DNA of 36,760 nt from Bacteroidota bacterium (GCA_016866355.1 VGMN01000011.1:1-36760); one strand, 5' to 3'. Positions 9,501 to 18,238 are shown, counted from the first letter of the stretch. Notes: a model not told the origin generated them from the letters alone. A program made the numbers and translations.

Positions 9501-9843
9501 CCTCGAACAAAAAGATCCGTTGGTGATTTACAAAATGGAGGCTTATCAGTTGTTCCGCAACATGAATGCAGACGTCAATCGTAATATTGTCAACTTTCTT
9601 TGTCATGCTACCCTGCCAGCTCAACAGCAGGAAGCAGGATTAAAAGAGGGCCGTCAGCAACGCACAGACATGAGTCGCATGCGTGCCAACAAAGAGGACG
9701 TTGAAAATGCCGGACAAGATTATGCAGCCAATGAGCAAGACAAACCCACTCCTGTAACAACTGGACCAAAAATTGGAAGAAACGATCCTTGCCCCTGTGG
9801 AAGCGGCAAGAAGTTCAAGCAATGCCACGGAAGAGATTTGTAA
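6547..9843 (+). CDS. secA: Preprotein translocase ATPase SecA
   Basis: The motor ATPase of the Sec export pathway, about 1,098 residues, longer than E. coli SecA (901) as is usual in Bacteroidota. Seen in order: Walker A MATGEGKT near residue 192, the DEAD-type [14 protein letters not shown], a long preprotein cross-linking region with a lineage-type insertion (about residues 320-480), [12 protein letters not shown] and [21 protein letters not shown] in motor domain 2, the helical scaffold and wing, and a C-terminal SEC-C zinc tail [15 protein letters not shown]. The start is ATG at 6547 ([11 protein letters not shown]); an upstream in-frame TTG at 6526 would overlap the promoter box. Its TAA directly abuts the stop of the convergent amidohydrolase gene. 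Confidence 0.97.
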   Translation: MLGYISKIFGGSKSEKDVKKVRPQVAAINGFFAQYQQLSNDQLRAKTTDFRNRIKLHLLPIDEQIAAQNLAAENLPPSDLSGKDAIYQEVDRLRKQRNKEIEVILEQLLPEAFAVVKETARRFKENKEMVATATQLDKDLSIKNSYIRIEGNQSIFTNSWTAAGATITWNMVHYDVQLIGGMVLHQGKIAEMATGEGKTLVSTLPAYLNALPGEGVHLVTVNDYLAKRDQEWNGPLFEWLGLTVDCIDKHQPNSEERRRAYGADITYGTNNEFGFDYLRDNMVHSPEEMVQRKHHFAMVDEVDSVLIDDARTPLIISGPVAKGDDQQYHIHKPRIQQLVVEQEKIVRNCLNEAKRLIAAGQDDPKTGGLFLFRAHRGLPKYGPVIKYLSEPGVRVLLQKAENYYLQDQQRYMPQVDEELLFHIDEKNNSVDLTDKGLSTITRSGEDPEFFVLPDIGVRLSEVEKSERTAEEKMQLKESTLNEYAQKADRIHTVQQLLKAYTLFAKDVEYVIMDGAIKIVDEQTGRIMEGRRYSDGLHQALEAKENVKIEAATQTYATITLQNYFRMYHKLAGMTGTAETEAAELWSIYKLDVVSIPTNLNMIRDDRDDLVYKTKREKFKAVIDEIETLRNAGRPCLVGTTSVEVSELLGRMLQQKKIPHNVLNAKQHAREAQVVAEAGLAGAVTIATNMAGRGTDIKLGPGVKEAGGLAIIGTERHESRRVDRQLRGRAGRQGDPGSSQFYVSLEDDLMRMFGSDRIAGLMDKLGYKEGDVIQHSMISNSIQRAQKKVEENNFGIRKRLLEYDDVMNMQRNAVYKRRNHALFGERLALDIDSAFTAQAEGLITSFREQEDYDGFKMACILNFGLDSSITKEELLKADEAKLIDRLYQEAITSYKQHKEEIEKQAIPVFKNIRLTQGANIENVIVPFTDGRKGYNVLANLAKTLDSKGVELSQALERSVTLAVIDENWKEHLRSMDDLKQSVQTAYLEQKDPLVIYKMEAYQLFRNMNADVNRNIVNFLCHATLPAQQQEAGLKEGRQQRTDMSRMRANKEDVENAGQDYAANEQDKPTPVTTGPKIGRNDPCPCGSGKKFKQCHGRDL

Positions 9844-11184
9844 TTAAAATCCTTTCCGAGGTGCTTTCAGTTCGTATTTCTGCTCAAATCGATCGCTGAG
9901 TAACTTGTGCTTATCAGTCAGATCAATTTTTCTTCCTTGTATGTAAGCAGCTGTCACATTGCTGTTGCGCATATCCAGAAGATCACCACTGCTCACCACA
10001 ATATTTGCATCTTTTCCTATCTCAATACTGCCTGTTTTATCAGCTACACCCATAATACGTGCCGCATTTAGTGTAATAGCCGCCAACGCTTCTTCCTTAT
10101 CTAAACCATAGGCAGCTGCTGTACCTGCATTAAACGCCAAATTTCTTCCACGCGTTTGACTATCATCATCAGAAATGGAAAATAATACACCGGCTTTTTT
10201 TAACTGCGCCGCAGTTTTGTAAGGCTGATCTACATCATCATCTCCTGCAGTAGGCAAACTATGTGGTTGCTGTAAAATCACTGAAACATCATGCTGCTTT
10301 AATAGGTCTGCAACCTGATAACTTTCACTGCCTCCCACTATTACCATTTCAAAACCAAATTCTTTTACAAAATCAAGTGCCACTAAAATTTGCTTAGCAG
10401 TTGTGGCATGCATGTATAATTTTTGCTTTTTTTCAAATAACCCTATCACAGCCTCAAACTTCAAGTTGGTAGCTTTCCGATCTGTTAATGACTGGTAAGC
10501 CTTTGCCTCGCGAAAAAATGCTTTTAACCCCTCCATTTTTTCCAACCCCTCTTTCACAGGATCACCACCTTGTCCACCAAAATTTCCCATTCCAAATCCA
10601 CCCCCGCGTCCACCAAAACTTGGACGAGGAAGTAAAGAAGGCATATAAACATGTAAACCTGCATCAGTCTTGTAAGCAGCATCTTCCCAATTCCAGGCAT
10701 CTAATTGTACAACAGAGGAGGTACCGGCAACAAAATTTCCCTGTGGGACCACATTCGCCAGCAAAATTCCATTTGAACGCAGGGTGTTGATTACTTTAGA
10801 GTCAGAATTATAAGCTACAATAGAACGAACACTGGGATTTAACTCACCAATTTCTCGCGCATCTTGTGTAGCACGCACAGAACTGATTTCAATAAGCCCC
10901 AATGTACTGGTGGGTAGAATTAACCCAGGATAAAGATCCTGTCCTTTCAAATCAGTGACATTATCTGCACCAGCAGGTACAGATATATTATCCCCTACCG
11001 CTTCAATTTTGCCATTGGTCACCTTAATAGTGCCTTTTTGAACCACTTTACCATTTCCAATATGAATAGTAGCATTCGTTAAATAAAAACTACCCTTCTG
11101 CTCTTTAGCAGGTAATACGGTTTCTTGTGCCTGTAAACAGGATAAAGAGGCTGTTAAAAGTGCACTTACAATTATCTTTTGCAT
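9844..11184 (-). CDS. Secreted amidohydrolase-superfamily protein with degenerate metal site
   Basis: A 446-residue protein with a signal peptide (residues 1-20, ending CLQAQ). The amidohydrolase composite beta-sandwich and barrel are recognisable (TNATIHIGNGKVVQKGTI; C-terminal TLNAARIMGVADKTGSIEIG followed by KDANIVV), close to imidazolonepropionase-like proteins. The metal-binding HxH that normally follows PGxxDxH is missing: the region reads YPGLILPTSTLG (86-96). One possible ligand remains at H259 (LYMHATTA) and an acidic cluster SDDD at 338-341. A Gly-rich loop (about 189-207) is unusual. It lies 23 bases after the larger amidohydrolase gene and is probably co-transcribed; it may be a non-catalytic partner. 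The substrate is unknown. Confidence 0.85.
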   Translation of the reverse strand: MQKIIVSALLTASLSCLQAQETVLPAKEQKGSFYLTNATIHIGNGKVVQKGTIKVTNGKIEAVGDNISVPAGADNVTDLKGQDLYPGLILPTSTLGLIEISSVRATQDAREIGELNPSVRSIVAYNSDSKVINTLRSNGILLANVVPQGNFVAGTSSVVQLDAWNWEDAAYKTDAGLHVYMPSLLPRPSFGGRGGGFGMGNFGGQGGDPVKEGLEKMEGLKAFFREAKAYQSLTDRKATNLKFEAVIGLFEKKQKLYMHATTAKQILVALDFVKEFGFEMVIVGGSESYQVADLLKQHDVSVILQQPHSLPTAGDDDVDQPYKTAAQLKKAGVLFSISDDDSQTRGRNLAFNAGTAAAYGLDKEEALAAITLNAARIMGVADKTGSIEIGKDANIVVSSGDLLDMRNSNVTAAYIQGRKIDLTDKHKLLSDRFEQKYELKAPRKGF

Positions 11185-11207
11185 AAGACTGCTTTTTTCA
11201 ATTTCAA

Positions 11208-14200
11208 TTATTCAATATCAATTACCAGTAAACCATGGCTGTGTCCGTGATCATGACAACTGTGCATCAGCTGATAGCTCGGTTGTGCAGGAATAACAGG
11301 AGCACCACTTCTTTTTTCGCCATTCATCTTGCGCACTAGTCTTGTTCTCTCTTGGTCCACTTTTTGTTGCAACTCTTCATCTTTCTTTCTATCAAAGTAA
11401 ATGGTTCCATCCACGATTGTATACAAGGACTTAGCATAAATGCTCAGTGGATGATCACTCCATACTACTACATCGGCATCCTTTCCGGGTAATAAACTAC
11501 CTACGCGATCAGCAACATGTAACATTTTTGCAGGATTCAGCGTCACCATTTTGAGCGCTTCTTCCTCTGTGACACCACCGTATTTCACCACTTTAGCAGC
11601 TTCCTGGTTCAGGCGACGTGCCATCTCTGCATCATCAGAATTGATGGCCACCGTTAATCCAACCTTGTGCATGATGGCAGCATTGTAAGGAATAGCATCC
11701 TCTACTTCCATTTTATAGGCCCACCAATCAGAAAAGGTGGACGCAAAGGATCCATGTTCTTTCATTTTATCCGCCACCTTGTACCCTTCTAGAATATGCG
11801 TAAATGTATTCACGGTGTAGCCCATTTTATTGGCTACTTCCATGGCACCATTAATTTCACTTTGAACATACGAGTGACAAGTAATGAATCGGCGTTTTTC
11901 TAAAATTTCTACCAGCGCGTCTAATTCTAAATCACGACGGGGTGCAACTGGTGCAGTCAATAATTTTTTATTCTTACTTGCCTCAAAGGCCTTGCGAGCA
12001 GTTTCAAAATCCTGCCATTGCTTTTGGTAATCTTTTGCGCGCGTAAAAGCATCAATCAATACCTGCTCTACTCCCATACGCGTATCAGGATAGCGATTAT
12101 TTCCATTGGGAGAGGCGGAACGTTTGACATTTTCTCCTAATGCAAATTTGATTTGACCGGGCCAATTTGCAAACTTCAACCCTTCATCATTGGCACCCCA
12201 ACGTAGCTTGATCAATTGCGTTTGGCCGCCAATAACGTTTGCAGAGCCATGCAAAATGTGTGAGGTAGTAACACCTCCACTAAGTTGACGATAGATATTA
12301 ATATCATCAGGATTTAAATTATCACTAATACGAACTTCAGATGTTACCGATTGGCCGCCTTCATTAATGGAGGCAGCAGCAATATGGGAATGTTCATCGA
12401 TAATACCAGCCGTAACATGTTTACCGGTTCCATCAATCACATTCGCATCGGTGGGCACTGCAAGACCTTGGCCAACAGCTGCAATTTTTCCATCTTTTAA
12501 TAAAACATCTGCATTCTTGATCACTCCCTGTGCCTCATTTGTCCATACGGTTGCATTTCGTATCAGGATTGTTTCTGATCTGGGTTGCTGCCCTTCCTCC
12601 CAACCAAATGGCAAAAACGGATAAACTACTTTGCCCACAGCAGGCAAGTCCTTTTTACGAACACTATCGATTGTAATGGCCCCTTGCTTAACCAAGGTGG
12701 CAGTCCAGGTTAATGGATTTCCCAATGAATCAGAGCCTACCCCATTCCATTCATTCCCATTGGCAACACCGCTCAATCTGGTGGCCGTTAATGGTAATGG
12801 CTGCTCTGCCATACCCGAAAAACGAGCACCCATACCCGCGCCTCTTGCACGTGTGCTGTCCATTGTTGGACGTTGTCTAACCGGGGCAGGTGCATAATAT
12901 ATTTTTAATTGCTTACCATCAAAGCTAAAACGCGAAAGCAAGGTATCCTTTGCATATAAAGTTGCGGCACCTGCAGATTTAACTTCTAATGTATAGTTTT
13001 CTTTACCCCCTTGTGTAGTAACTACTAACTGGTAGGTACCTGCTACATTTCCTGCATCTTCCTTGATTGCATATTTAATACCCTGAATCCAATTCTGTAA
13101 TAAGACAGTTTTATCTTGGAATAGAGGACCGGTAGTAATTAAAAAATTAGCCAACTTACCTTTTTCCAAACTACCCACTCTATCATAAACACCTAGGATT
13201 TCTGCAGGGGTTTTAGTAAGTGCCTCAATAATTTTAGTATCAGATAGCCCATACTCCCTTGCTTTTTGCAGGTTGCGTGCAAACTGACTTACACTGGATA
13301 AATCTGCTGTTGTCAAGGCAAAGGGAATCCCGGCTTTTTCAAAAGCTGCAGGCTGTGAGGGAGCCAACTCCCAATGCTTCATATCATTGAGTGCTACGAA
13401 ACGAGCCTCTGCTGGATCTTCAACATCCTGAGCTGCTGGGAAATTTAACGGAAGAATAAATGACGTGCCCAAGCCCTTCATCTCACTGATTCGTTGGTAT
13501 TCATTTTGTCCGGCTTTCAATATAAACTGTACGCCAAATTCTTTTCCTATTCTAGAGGCCCGCAAATCATTCCATTTGTCATTGGCCTCAAAAATCTGCG
13601 GCAATGATTGATTTTCGTTCCATGTTTTTAATGTCATGTTATATCCTTCTTCCTGGGGTTGAGATTTATACCATTGTGCATCCAGGTAAGTTTGACGCAG
13701 CAAGGAAATATTACCCATCATGGAACTGGGATAACTTTGTGTAGAGCTCCCTTTATTAAAAGAATAATGTGCAGTAGCTCTGTCCTTGAGAATAATCAAA
13801 TTCTCTTTTTCATTTGCCAGCGTTACCAGTGTACCTGTGCCACGCGCAATTCCATCACGAATATGACTTAGCACTGTTCCAAAACCTAACTCACGCAAAG
13901 CCTTGGCCTTGCTCTCATCGGAAGTAAATACAGTATGTGCCTGTTGCTCGCTTCGTACAGCTTGATTCCAACCGTAAGGCCCTTTCTGGTTTGTTTCTAA
14001 TTGTGCACTACGAAAAAAATCAAAAGGCTGACCGGCAGGCCGCTGCTGTGAAGATGGGATACCATAATCCGCGTACAAATCAATAAAAGAGGGGTAAATA
14101 AATTTCCCCTTACAATCTATTTCAACTGCCCCTACTGGTACAGACAATCCTGAACCAATAGCTAAAATGCGGCCATCACGAATTACTAGTGTAGCATCTT

Positions 14201-14360
14201 GCAATGTGTTACCTGCATCTTTTACAATTGTTGCATGGGTGAATACAAAAAAACCTGAGCGGGGATCAGCCACTCCATTTTCAGGAAAAGTGGGTTGCCC
14301 CTGGACAGCATACGTGGCTGACAACAGCAACATCCAGATAAATAGCTTGTAGAATCGCAT
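11208..14360 (-). CDS. Large secreted protein with two amidohydrolase domains, one apparently active
   Basis: About 1,050 residues starting at ATG 14360 (MRFYKLFIWMLLLSATYAVQG, a signal peptide); the TTG-led extension to 14399 would spoil the signal. Domain 1 (about residues 30-430) is amidohydrolase-like, but its metal motif is lost (FIDLYADYG at 93-100 instead of DxHxH). A beta-rich linker domain follows (about 435-590). Domain 2 (about 596-1000) keeps the metal motifs: GIIDEHSH (HSH at 657-659), CHSY (H829), FTH (H855) and NSDD (908-910), as in imidazolonepropionase/prolidase-type enzymes. The C-terminus is His-rich (HSCHDHGHSHG, 1033-1043). It probably acts in the periplasm or outside the cell on a peptide or N-acyl substrate; the exact reaction is not readable. 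Confidence 0.87.
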   Translation of the reverse strand: MRFYKLFIWMLLLSATYAVQGQPTFPENGVADPRSGFFVFTHATIVKDAGNTLQDATLVIRDGRILAIGSGLSVPVGAVEIDCKGKFIYPSFIDLYADYGIPSSQQRPAGQPFDFFRSAQLETNQKGPYGWNQAVRSEQQAHTVFTSDESKAKALRELGFGTVLSHIRDGIARGTGTLVTLANEKENLIILKDRATAHYSFNKGSSTQSYPSSMMGNISLLRQTYLDAQWYKSQPQEEGYNMTLKTWNENQSLPQIFEANDKWNDLRASRIGKEFGVQFILKAGQNEYQRISEMKGLGTSFILPLNFPAAQDVEDPAEARFVALNDMKHWELAPSQPAAFEKAGIPFALTTADLSSVSQFARNLQKAREYGLSDTKIIEALTKTPAEILGVYDRVGSLEKGKLANFLITTGPLFQDKTVLLQNWIQGIKYAIKEDAGNVAGTYQLVVTTQGGKENYTLEVKSAGAATLYAKDTLLSRFSFDGKQLKIYYAPAPVRQRPTMDSTRARGAGMGARFSGMAEQPLPLTATRLSGVANGNEWNGVGSDSLGNPLTWTATLVKQGAITIDSVRKKDLPAVGKVVYPFLPFGWEEGQQPRSETILIRNATVWTNEAQGVIKNADVLLKDGKIAAVGQGLAVPTDANVIDGTGKHVTAGIIDEHSHIAAASINEGGQSVTSEVRISDNLNPDDINIYRQLSGGVTTSHILHGSANVIGGQTQLIKLRWGANDEGLKFANWPGQIKFALGENVKRSASPNGNNRYPDTRMGVEQVLIDAFTRAKDYQKQWQDFETARKAFEASKNKKLLTAPVAPRRDLELDALVEILEKRRFITCHSYVQSEINGAMEVANKMGYTVNTFTHILEGYKVADKMKEHGSFASTFSDWWAYKMEVEDAIPYNAAIMHKVGLTVAINSDDAEMARRLNQEAAKVVKYGGVTEEEALKMVTLNPAKMLHVADRVGSLLPGKDADVVVWSDHPLSIYAKSLYTIVDGTIYFDRKKDEELQQKVDQERTRLVRKMNGEKRSGAPVIPAQPSYQLMHSCHDHGHSHGLLVIDIE

Positions 14361-14416
14361 AGCCAGAGTTTTTATTGAAATAAAAATTACGGACAGCAAT
14401 GATAGGTAATTAGTTT

Positions 14417-14424
14417 TACTTTTA
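14417..14424 (+). promoter_or_regulatory. Weak candidate -7 box (TACTTTTA) for deoC
   Basis: TAnnTTTA, one base off consensus, 22 bases before the deoC ATG in the 86-base divergent gap. An overlapping TAGTTTTA lies at 14411-14418. A+T-rich context makes chance matches likely. Confidence 0.3.
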
Positions 14425-14446
14425 ACCTACTAAAGGCTTCAATTTG

Positions 14447-15364
14447 ATGACTGGAAAAAAACCTGTATTTAACCCACAGATTCTCAATCATCCTCCTGTA
14501 GAACAAACCGGTGTAGAGGAGAGATCCGTTCGTTTTACTAAAAGAAGTATTAAAGGTCCCAGTAAAATGCAGGGGCTGGAGCTGGTACTCAGTATGATTG
14601 ATCTTACTACGTTGGAGGGGAAAGACACGCCAGGGAAAGTTAACCAACTGTGTACCAAAGCCAAACATCTACACGATCATATACCTGGGCTCCCCACTGT
14701 TGCTGCTATATGTGTTTATCCCTCTATGGTTAGCGTTGCCAAAAAAGCATTGGAGGGAACCAAGATTAATGTGGCCTCAGTTGCTACCGCATTTCCCAGC
14801 GGTCAATCCTCACTTCGAATAAAACTGGCTGATACACGACTGGCGGTGGAGCAAGGCGCAGATGAAGTAGACATGGTAATTAGCCGGGGAAAATTTCATG
14901 CTGGAGAATACGCTTATGTTTTTGATGAAATTGCTGCCGTAAAAGCAGCCTGTGATAAAGCCCGGCTCAAAGTTATTTTGGAAACGGGCGAACTAGGCAC
15001 CTTGGATCAGGTGAGAAAAGCAAGCACCATTGCAATAGCTGCTGGTGCTGATTTTATTAAAACATCAACAGGGAAAATTCAATCAGCTGCCACTCTTCCT
15101 GTTACCTTGGTAATGTTGGAGACTATACGTGACCACTTCCAGAAAACAGGTAAGAAAGTAGGCATGAAGCCTGCTGGAGGAATTTCAAAATCAAAATTGG
15201 CGCTACACTATTTAGTAATGGTCAAAGAAACATTGGGAGATGTTTGGCTAGACAAACATTGGTTTCGTTTTGGCGCCAGCAGTCTAGCCAATGATGTACT
15301 GATGCAAGTTGCAAAAGAAAAAGCTGGTAATTATCAATCGCCGAATTACTTTTCAATTGATTAA
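14447..15364 (+). CDS. deoC: Deoxyribose-phosphate aldolase, long human-like type
   Basis: About 305 residues; a class I aldolase cleaving 2-deoxyribose-5-phosphate to glyceraldehyde-3-phosphate and acetaldehyde. The Schiff-base lysine is K205 in DFIKTSTGK; the second catalytic lysine is K241 in GMKPAGGI; D142 in EVDMVI completes the triad. The text IDLTTLEGKDT, VASVATAFPSGQ, ETGELGTL and VKETLGDVWL resembles animal DERA more than the 250-residue E. coli enzyme, and an N-terminal extension of about 40 residues precedes the barrel. I chose ATG at 14447; a TTG lies one codon upstream. It is followed after 8 bases by an aldehyde dehydrogenase gene, suggesting that the acetaldehyde is oxidised by its neighbour. 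Confidence 0.93.
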   Translation: MTGKKPVFNPQILNHPPVEQTGVEERSVRFTKRSIKGPSKMQGLELVLSMIDLTTLEGKDTPGKVNQLCTKAKHLHDHIPGLPTVAAICVYPSMVSVAKKALEGTKINVASVATAFPSGQSSLRIKLADTRLAVEQGADEVDMVISRGKFHAGEYAYVFDEIAAVKAACDKARLKVILETGELGTLDQVRKASTIAIAAGADFIKTSTGKIQSAATLPVTLVMLETIRDHFQKTGKKVGMKPAGGISKSKLALHYLVMVKETLGDVWLDKHWFRFGASSLANDVLMQVAKEKAGNYQSPNYFSID

Positions 15365-15372
15365 AAAGATAT

Positions 15373-16821
15373 ATGGCTAAGAAAAAAAAATGGGAATATT
15401 CCCCGGCACCGGAGAGCAAACAACCAGCAGCCATTGCTGGCAGGTATGAGCTTTTTATAAATGGAAAATGGCAAAAGCCTTCCAGTGGCACCTATTTCAA
15501 CAGCATCAACCCAGCCACTGAGGAAAAATTGAGTGAGATTGCAACAGCTAATGAAACAGATGTAAATAAAGCCGTACAAGCTGCCAAGCAGGCCTATGAA
15601 AAATATTGGAAGAAAATTTCACCCACAGAAAGGGGTAAATATATTTTCAGGATTGCAAGAATCATGCAAGAAAGAGCACGTGAATTAGCTGTCACTGAAA
15701 CATTGGATGGCGGCAAGCCTATTAGAGAAAGTCGTGATTTTGATATCCCTACTGCAGCCAACCATTTTTTTTATTACGCAGGCTGGGCCGATAAGTTAGA
15801 TTTTGCATTTCCAAATAAAAAAGCAAATTCCTTAGGTGTAGCGGGACAAATCACACCTTGGAATTTCCCATTGCTGATGGCGGCATGGAAAATTGCCCCA
15901 GCATTAGCCACAGGGAATACTGTGGTATTAAAGCCTGCGGAGACCACCTCACTAACTACCTTGAAACTGGCTGAAATCATTCAAGAAGCAGAGCTGCCAC
16001 CCGGAGTTGTCAATATTATTACTGGAGATGGTCAAACAGGCGCTTGGTTAACCAAGCATAATGATGTTAACAAAATTGCTTTCACCGGTTCCACCGAAGT
16101 TGGTAAAATAATCCAGCGCAGTTTGGCAGGGAGTCAAAAAAAATTAACCCTGGAATTAGGGGGAAAGGGGGCTAATATAATTTTTGAGGATGCCCCCATT
16201 GACCAAGCTGTAGAGGGTGTGGTGAATGGAATATTTTTTAATCAAGGACATGTTTGTTGCGCCGGCTCTCGCTTGTATGTACAAGAATCGATTGCAAAAA
16301 AGTTCATTCAAAAATTAAAAGATCGCATCGGAACGCTGCTAGTGGGTGATCCCATGGATAAGAATACGGACATTGGGGCTATAAACTCGGCCCAACAATT
16401 AAAAACCATTCAGGCCTATATAAAAATTGGAAAAGCCGAGGGTGCCACTTTTTTTGAAACTGATTGCGTGCTTCCCAAAAAAGGATTTTTCTGCAGACCT
16501 ACTCTATTTACCAATGTTGCCCAGAGTAATCGAATTGCACAAGAAGAAATTTTTGGACCTGTGCTTAGCATATTAACTTTTCGAACCGATGATGAAGTGA
16601 TTGAAAAAGCAAACAATTCTCCTTATGGATTAAGTGCAGGAATTTGGACAGATAAAGGAGCTCGAATTTTCAACTTGTCTAAACGAATTCGGGCGGGCGT
16701 GATTTGGGCCAATACCTATAATTTATTTGATCCTACTTCCCCCTTTGGAGGATATAAAGAAAGTGGCTTTGGCAGAGAAGGAGGATTACAGGGTCTACAC
16801 CCCTATGTTCAATTGAGTTAA
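15373..16821 (+). CDS. Aldehyde dehydrogenase, catalytic
   Basis: A 482-residue NAD(P)-dependent aldehyde dehydrogenase with the full catalytic set: QITPWNFPLLM at 159-169, the cofactor lysine region VVLKPAE at 184-190, FTGSTEVG at 237-244, the general base E261 in LELGGKG, the nucleophile C295 in NQGHVCCAGSR (family GQxCxA, here GHVCCA) and the C-terminal PFGGYKESGFGREGG. It lies in a tight operon between deoC (8 bases) and a truncated aldehyde dehydrogenase (10 bases). The context suggests oxidation of acetaldehyde from deoxyribose breakdown, but the substrate is inferred. The N-terminal lysine-rich MAKKKKWEYSPAPESK is not part of the fold. Confidence 0.92.
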   Translation: MAKKKKWEYSPAPESKQPAAIAGRYELFINGKWQKPSSGTYFNSINPATEEKLSEIATANETDVNKAVQAAKQAYEKYWKKISPTERGKYIFRIARIMQERARELAVTETLDGGKPIRESRDFDIPTAANHFFYYAGWADKLDFAFPNKKANSLGVAGQITPWNFPLLMAAWKIAPALATGNTVVLKPAETTSLTTLKLAEIIQEAELPPGVVNIITGDGQTGAWLTKHNDVNKIAFTGSTEVGKIIQRSLAGSQKKLTLELGGKGANIIFEDAPIDQAVEGVVNGIFFNQGHVCCAGSRLYVQESIAKKFIQKLKDRIGTLLVGDPMDKNTDIGAINSAQQLKTIQAYIKIGKAEGATFFETDCVLPKKGFFCRPTLFTNVAQSNRIAQEEIFGPVLSILTFRTDDEVIEKANNSPYGLSAGIWTDKGARIFNLSKRIRAGVIWANTYNLFDPTSPFGGYKESGFGREGGLQGLHPYVQLS

Positions 16822-16831
16822 AAACAAAATC

Positions 16832-17725
16832 ATGACGCAGCAATCAAGATTAGCAATTTGGAAAACCTACAAAATATATATTGGAGGTCAGTTTCCCCGT
16901 ACAGAATCTGGGCGGAGTTACGCAATTAAAAATAGCGCTGGAAAAACTATCGCTAATGCCTGCCAGTCTTCTCGAAAAGATGTAAGAGATGCGGTTAGCG
17001 CTGCCCGATCTGCCTGGGGTGGATGGAATAATCGCAGTGGGTTTAACAGAGGACAAATTTTATACAGGATTGCAGAAATGTTGGAGGGAAGAAAAAAGCA
17101 ACTGAAAGACGAACTGATGGCGCAAGGATACACCGCAACAGTTGCCACGCGAGAAATCAACCTTTCTATTGACCGACTTATCTATTACGCAGGTTGGTGT
17201 GATAAATATCAGGCGCTTTTCAGTTCTGTAAATCCGGTAGCCTCTGCACATTATAATTTTTCTGTTCCTGAGTCCATGGGTGTGGTAGGTATGCTAGCTC
17301 CCACCAATGCCCCCTTACTAGGAGTAATATCCTTAATGGCCCCCTGCATTGCAGGAGGAAATACTTGTTTAATACTTGCCGACCAAGAAAAGCCCCTCGC
17401 AGCAGTGAGCTTTGCCGAAGTCTTACATAGCGCAGATGTACCCAATGGGGTGGTCAATATCTTAACAGGCTATCAACAAGAGTTGACTGATTGGATTAGT
17501 ACACATATGGACATAAATGCAATTGTTTGTTTTGATCAAGAGAAACCTGATTGGCAAAAAATTCAGGAAAATGGTGCAGGACATGTGAAGCGAATGTTTA
17601 GATGGAATACCCAACAGCTGCTGCGTGCCGGAGGACAATCCCCCTACTTGATCATGGATTTGCAAGAAATAAAAACTACTTGGCATCCGATTCAAACAAT
17701 TGCCGGAAGCGGGGGCGCCTATTAA
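16832..17725 (+). CDS. Truncated, non-catalytic aldehyde dehydrogenase-like protein (ALDH16 C-half-like)
   Basis: A 297-residue protein covering only the N-terminal, NAD-binding half of the aldehyde dehydrogenase fold. It aligns through YIGGQFPRTESGRSY (16-30), VGMLAPTNAPLLG (152-164) and GVVNILTG (206-213). At the place of the catalytic LELGGK it reads LRAGGQ (264-269), so the general base is lost. The protein ends at residue 297, before the cysteine nucleophile domain. No remnant of the missing half follows; the next gene is unrelated. It is thus probably a real short protein rather than a recent break. It resembles the second, non-catalytic domain of ALDH16, here as a separate gene directly behind an active partner. 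Confidence 0.82.
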   Translation: MTQQSRLAIWKTYKIYIGGQFPRTESGRSYAIKNSAGKTIANACQSSRKDVRDAVSAARSAWGGWNNRSGFNRGQILYRIAEMLEGRKKQLKDELMAQGYTATVATREINLSIDRLIYYAGWCDKYQALFSSVNPVASAHYNFSVPESMGVVGMLAPTNAPLLGVISLMAPCIAGGNTCLILADQEKPLAAVSFAEVLHSADVPNGVVNILTGYQQELTDWISTHMDINAIVCFDQEKPDWQKIQENGAGHVKRMFRWNTQQLLRAGGQSPYLIMDLQEIKTTWHPIQTIAGSGGAY

Positions 17726-17731
17726 AGCCGC

Positions 17732-17739
17732 TATCTTTG
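17732..17739 (+). promoter_or_regulatory. Predicted -7 box (TATCTTTG), 4 bases before the SPOR gene
   Basis: An exact TAnnTTTG match. Only four bases separate it from the ATG at 17744, so the transcript would be leaderless or nearly so. No convincing -33 TTTG lies at the usual distance. Confidence 0.6.
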
Positions 17740-17743
17740 TTAT

Positions 17744-18217
17744 ATGTTTCGTTCCTCTCTTTTAGTTGGCGTCTGGTTACTCTCAATCATATTTTCTGCT
17801 GCAGCGCAGGATAGTATATTCATTACAAAAAGAGATACTGCTACCGTGTCTGTAATAAAAGACCAACGCATTGACGGCCTGATAAGGAAACAAATCCAAA
17901 TAAACGAGGAAACCAGCCGTAATGCCAGAAGGCAGGATAAAGGTTTTAGACTATTAGTCATTAGCACTACACTACGTGAGGAAGCGCTAGCAGCAAAAAC
18001 AAAAGTATATTCCTATTTTCCAGAGCTCAAAGCCTATCTCTTTCATCAATCGCCTTATTATAAAGTAAAGGCAGGTAATTTTAAAGATCGAAAAGAAGCC
18101 GAGCTTTACCAGCGAAGATTAGAGCTACTATTTCCAAAAGGAGTCTTTATCATCAACGACATCATTGAAGTTAAACTAAGATTGCCTGGAGAGGAAGATC
18201 AACTGGAACAAGACTGA
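17744..18217 (+). CDS. Secreted SPOR-domain protein
   Basis: A 157-residue protein with a signal peptide (MFRSSLLVGVWLLSIIFSAAAQ, 1-22). The C-terminal part (about 65-150) is a SPOR domain, which binds denuded peptidoglycan glycan strands: GFRLLVIS forms the first strand, and YYKVKAGNFKDRKEAELY with QRRLELLFPKGVFIIND is the typical strand-helix repeat. The segment between signal and SPOR is short (about 40 residues), so the protein has little besides the SPOR domain. It probably acts in the periplasm during cell-wall remodelling. It has its own promoter box; the M20 gene follows after 33 bases with another. Confidence 0.85.
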   Translation: MFRSSLLVGVWLLSIIFSAAAQDSIFITKRDTATVSVIKDQRIDGLIRKQIQINEETSRNARRQDKGFRLLVISTTLREEALAAKTKVYSYFPELKAYLFHQSPYYKVKAGNFKDRKEAELYQRRLELLFPKGVFIINDIIEVKLRLPGEEDQLEQD

Positions 18218-18238
18218 TTAGGCTAGCCCTGAACAACT

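Noticed and set aside
10488-10790. 100-codon plus-strand open frame inside the amidohydrolase gene
   Set aside because: Pro/His-rich sequence opposite the Gly-rich loop; a shadow.
14361-14399. Extension of the large amidohydrolase upstream of ATG 14360
   Set aside because: It would put residues in front of a well-formed signal peptide.
16832-17725. Truncated ALDH as a frameshifted pseudogene
   Set aside because: No remnant of the missing C-terminal half follows in any frame; the next 18 bases lead to a promoter box and an unrelated SPOR gene.
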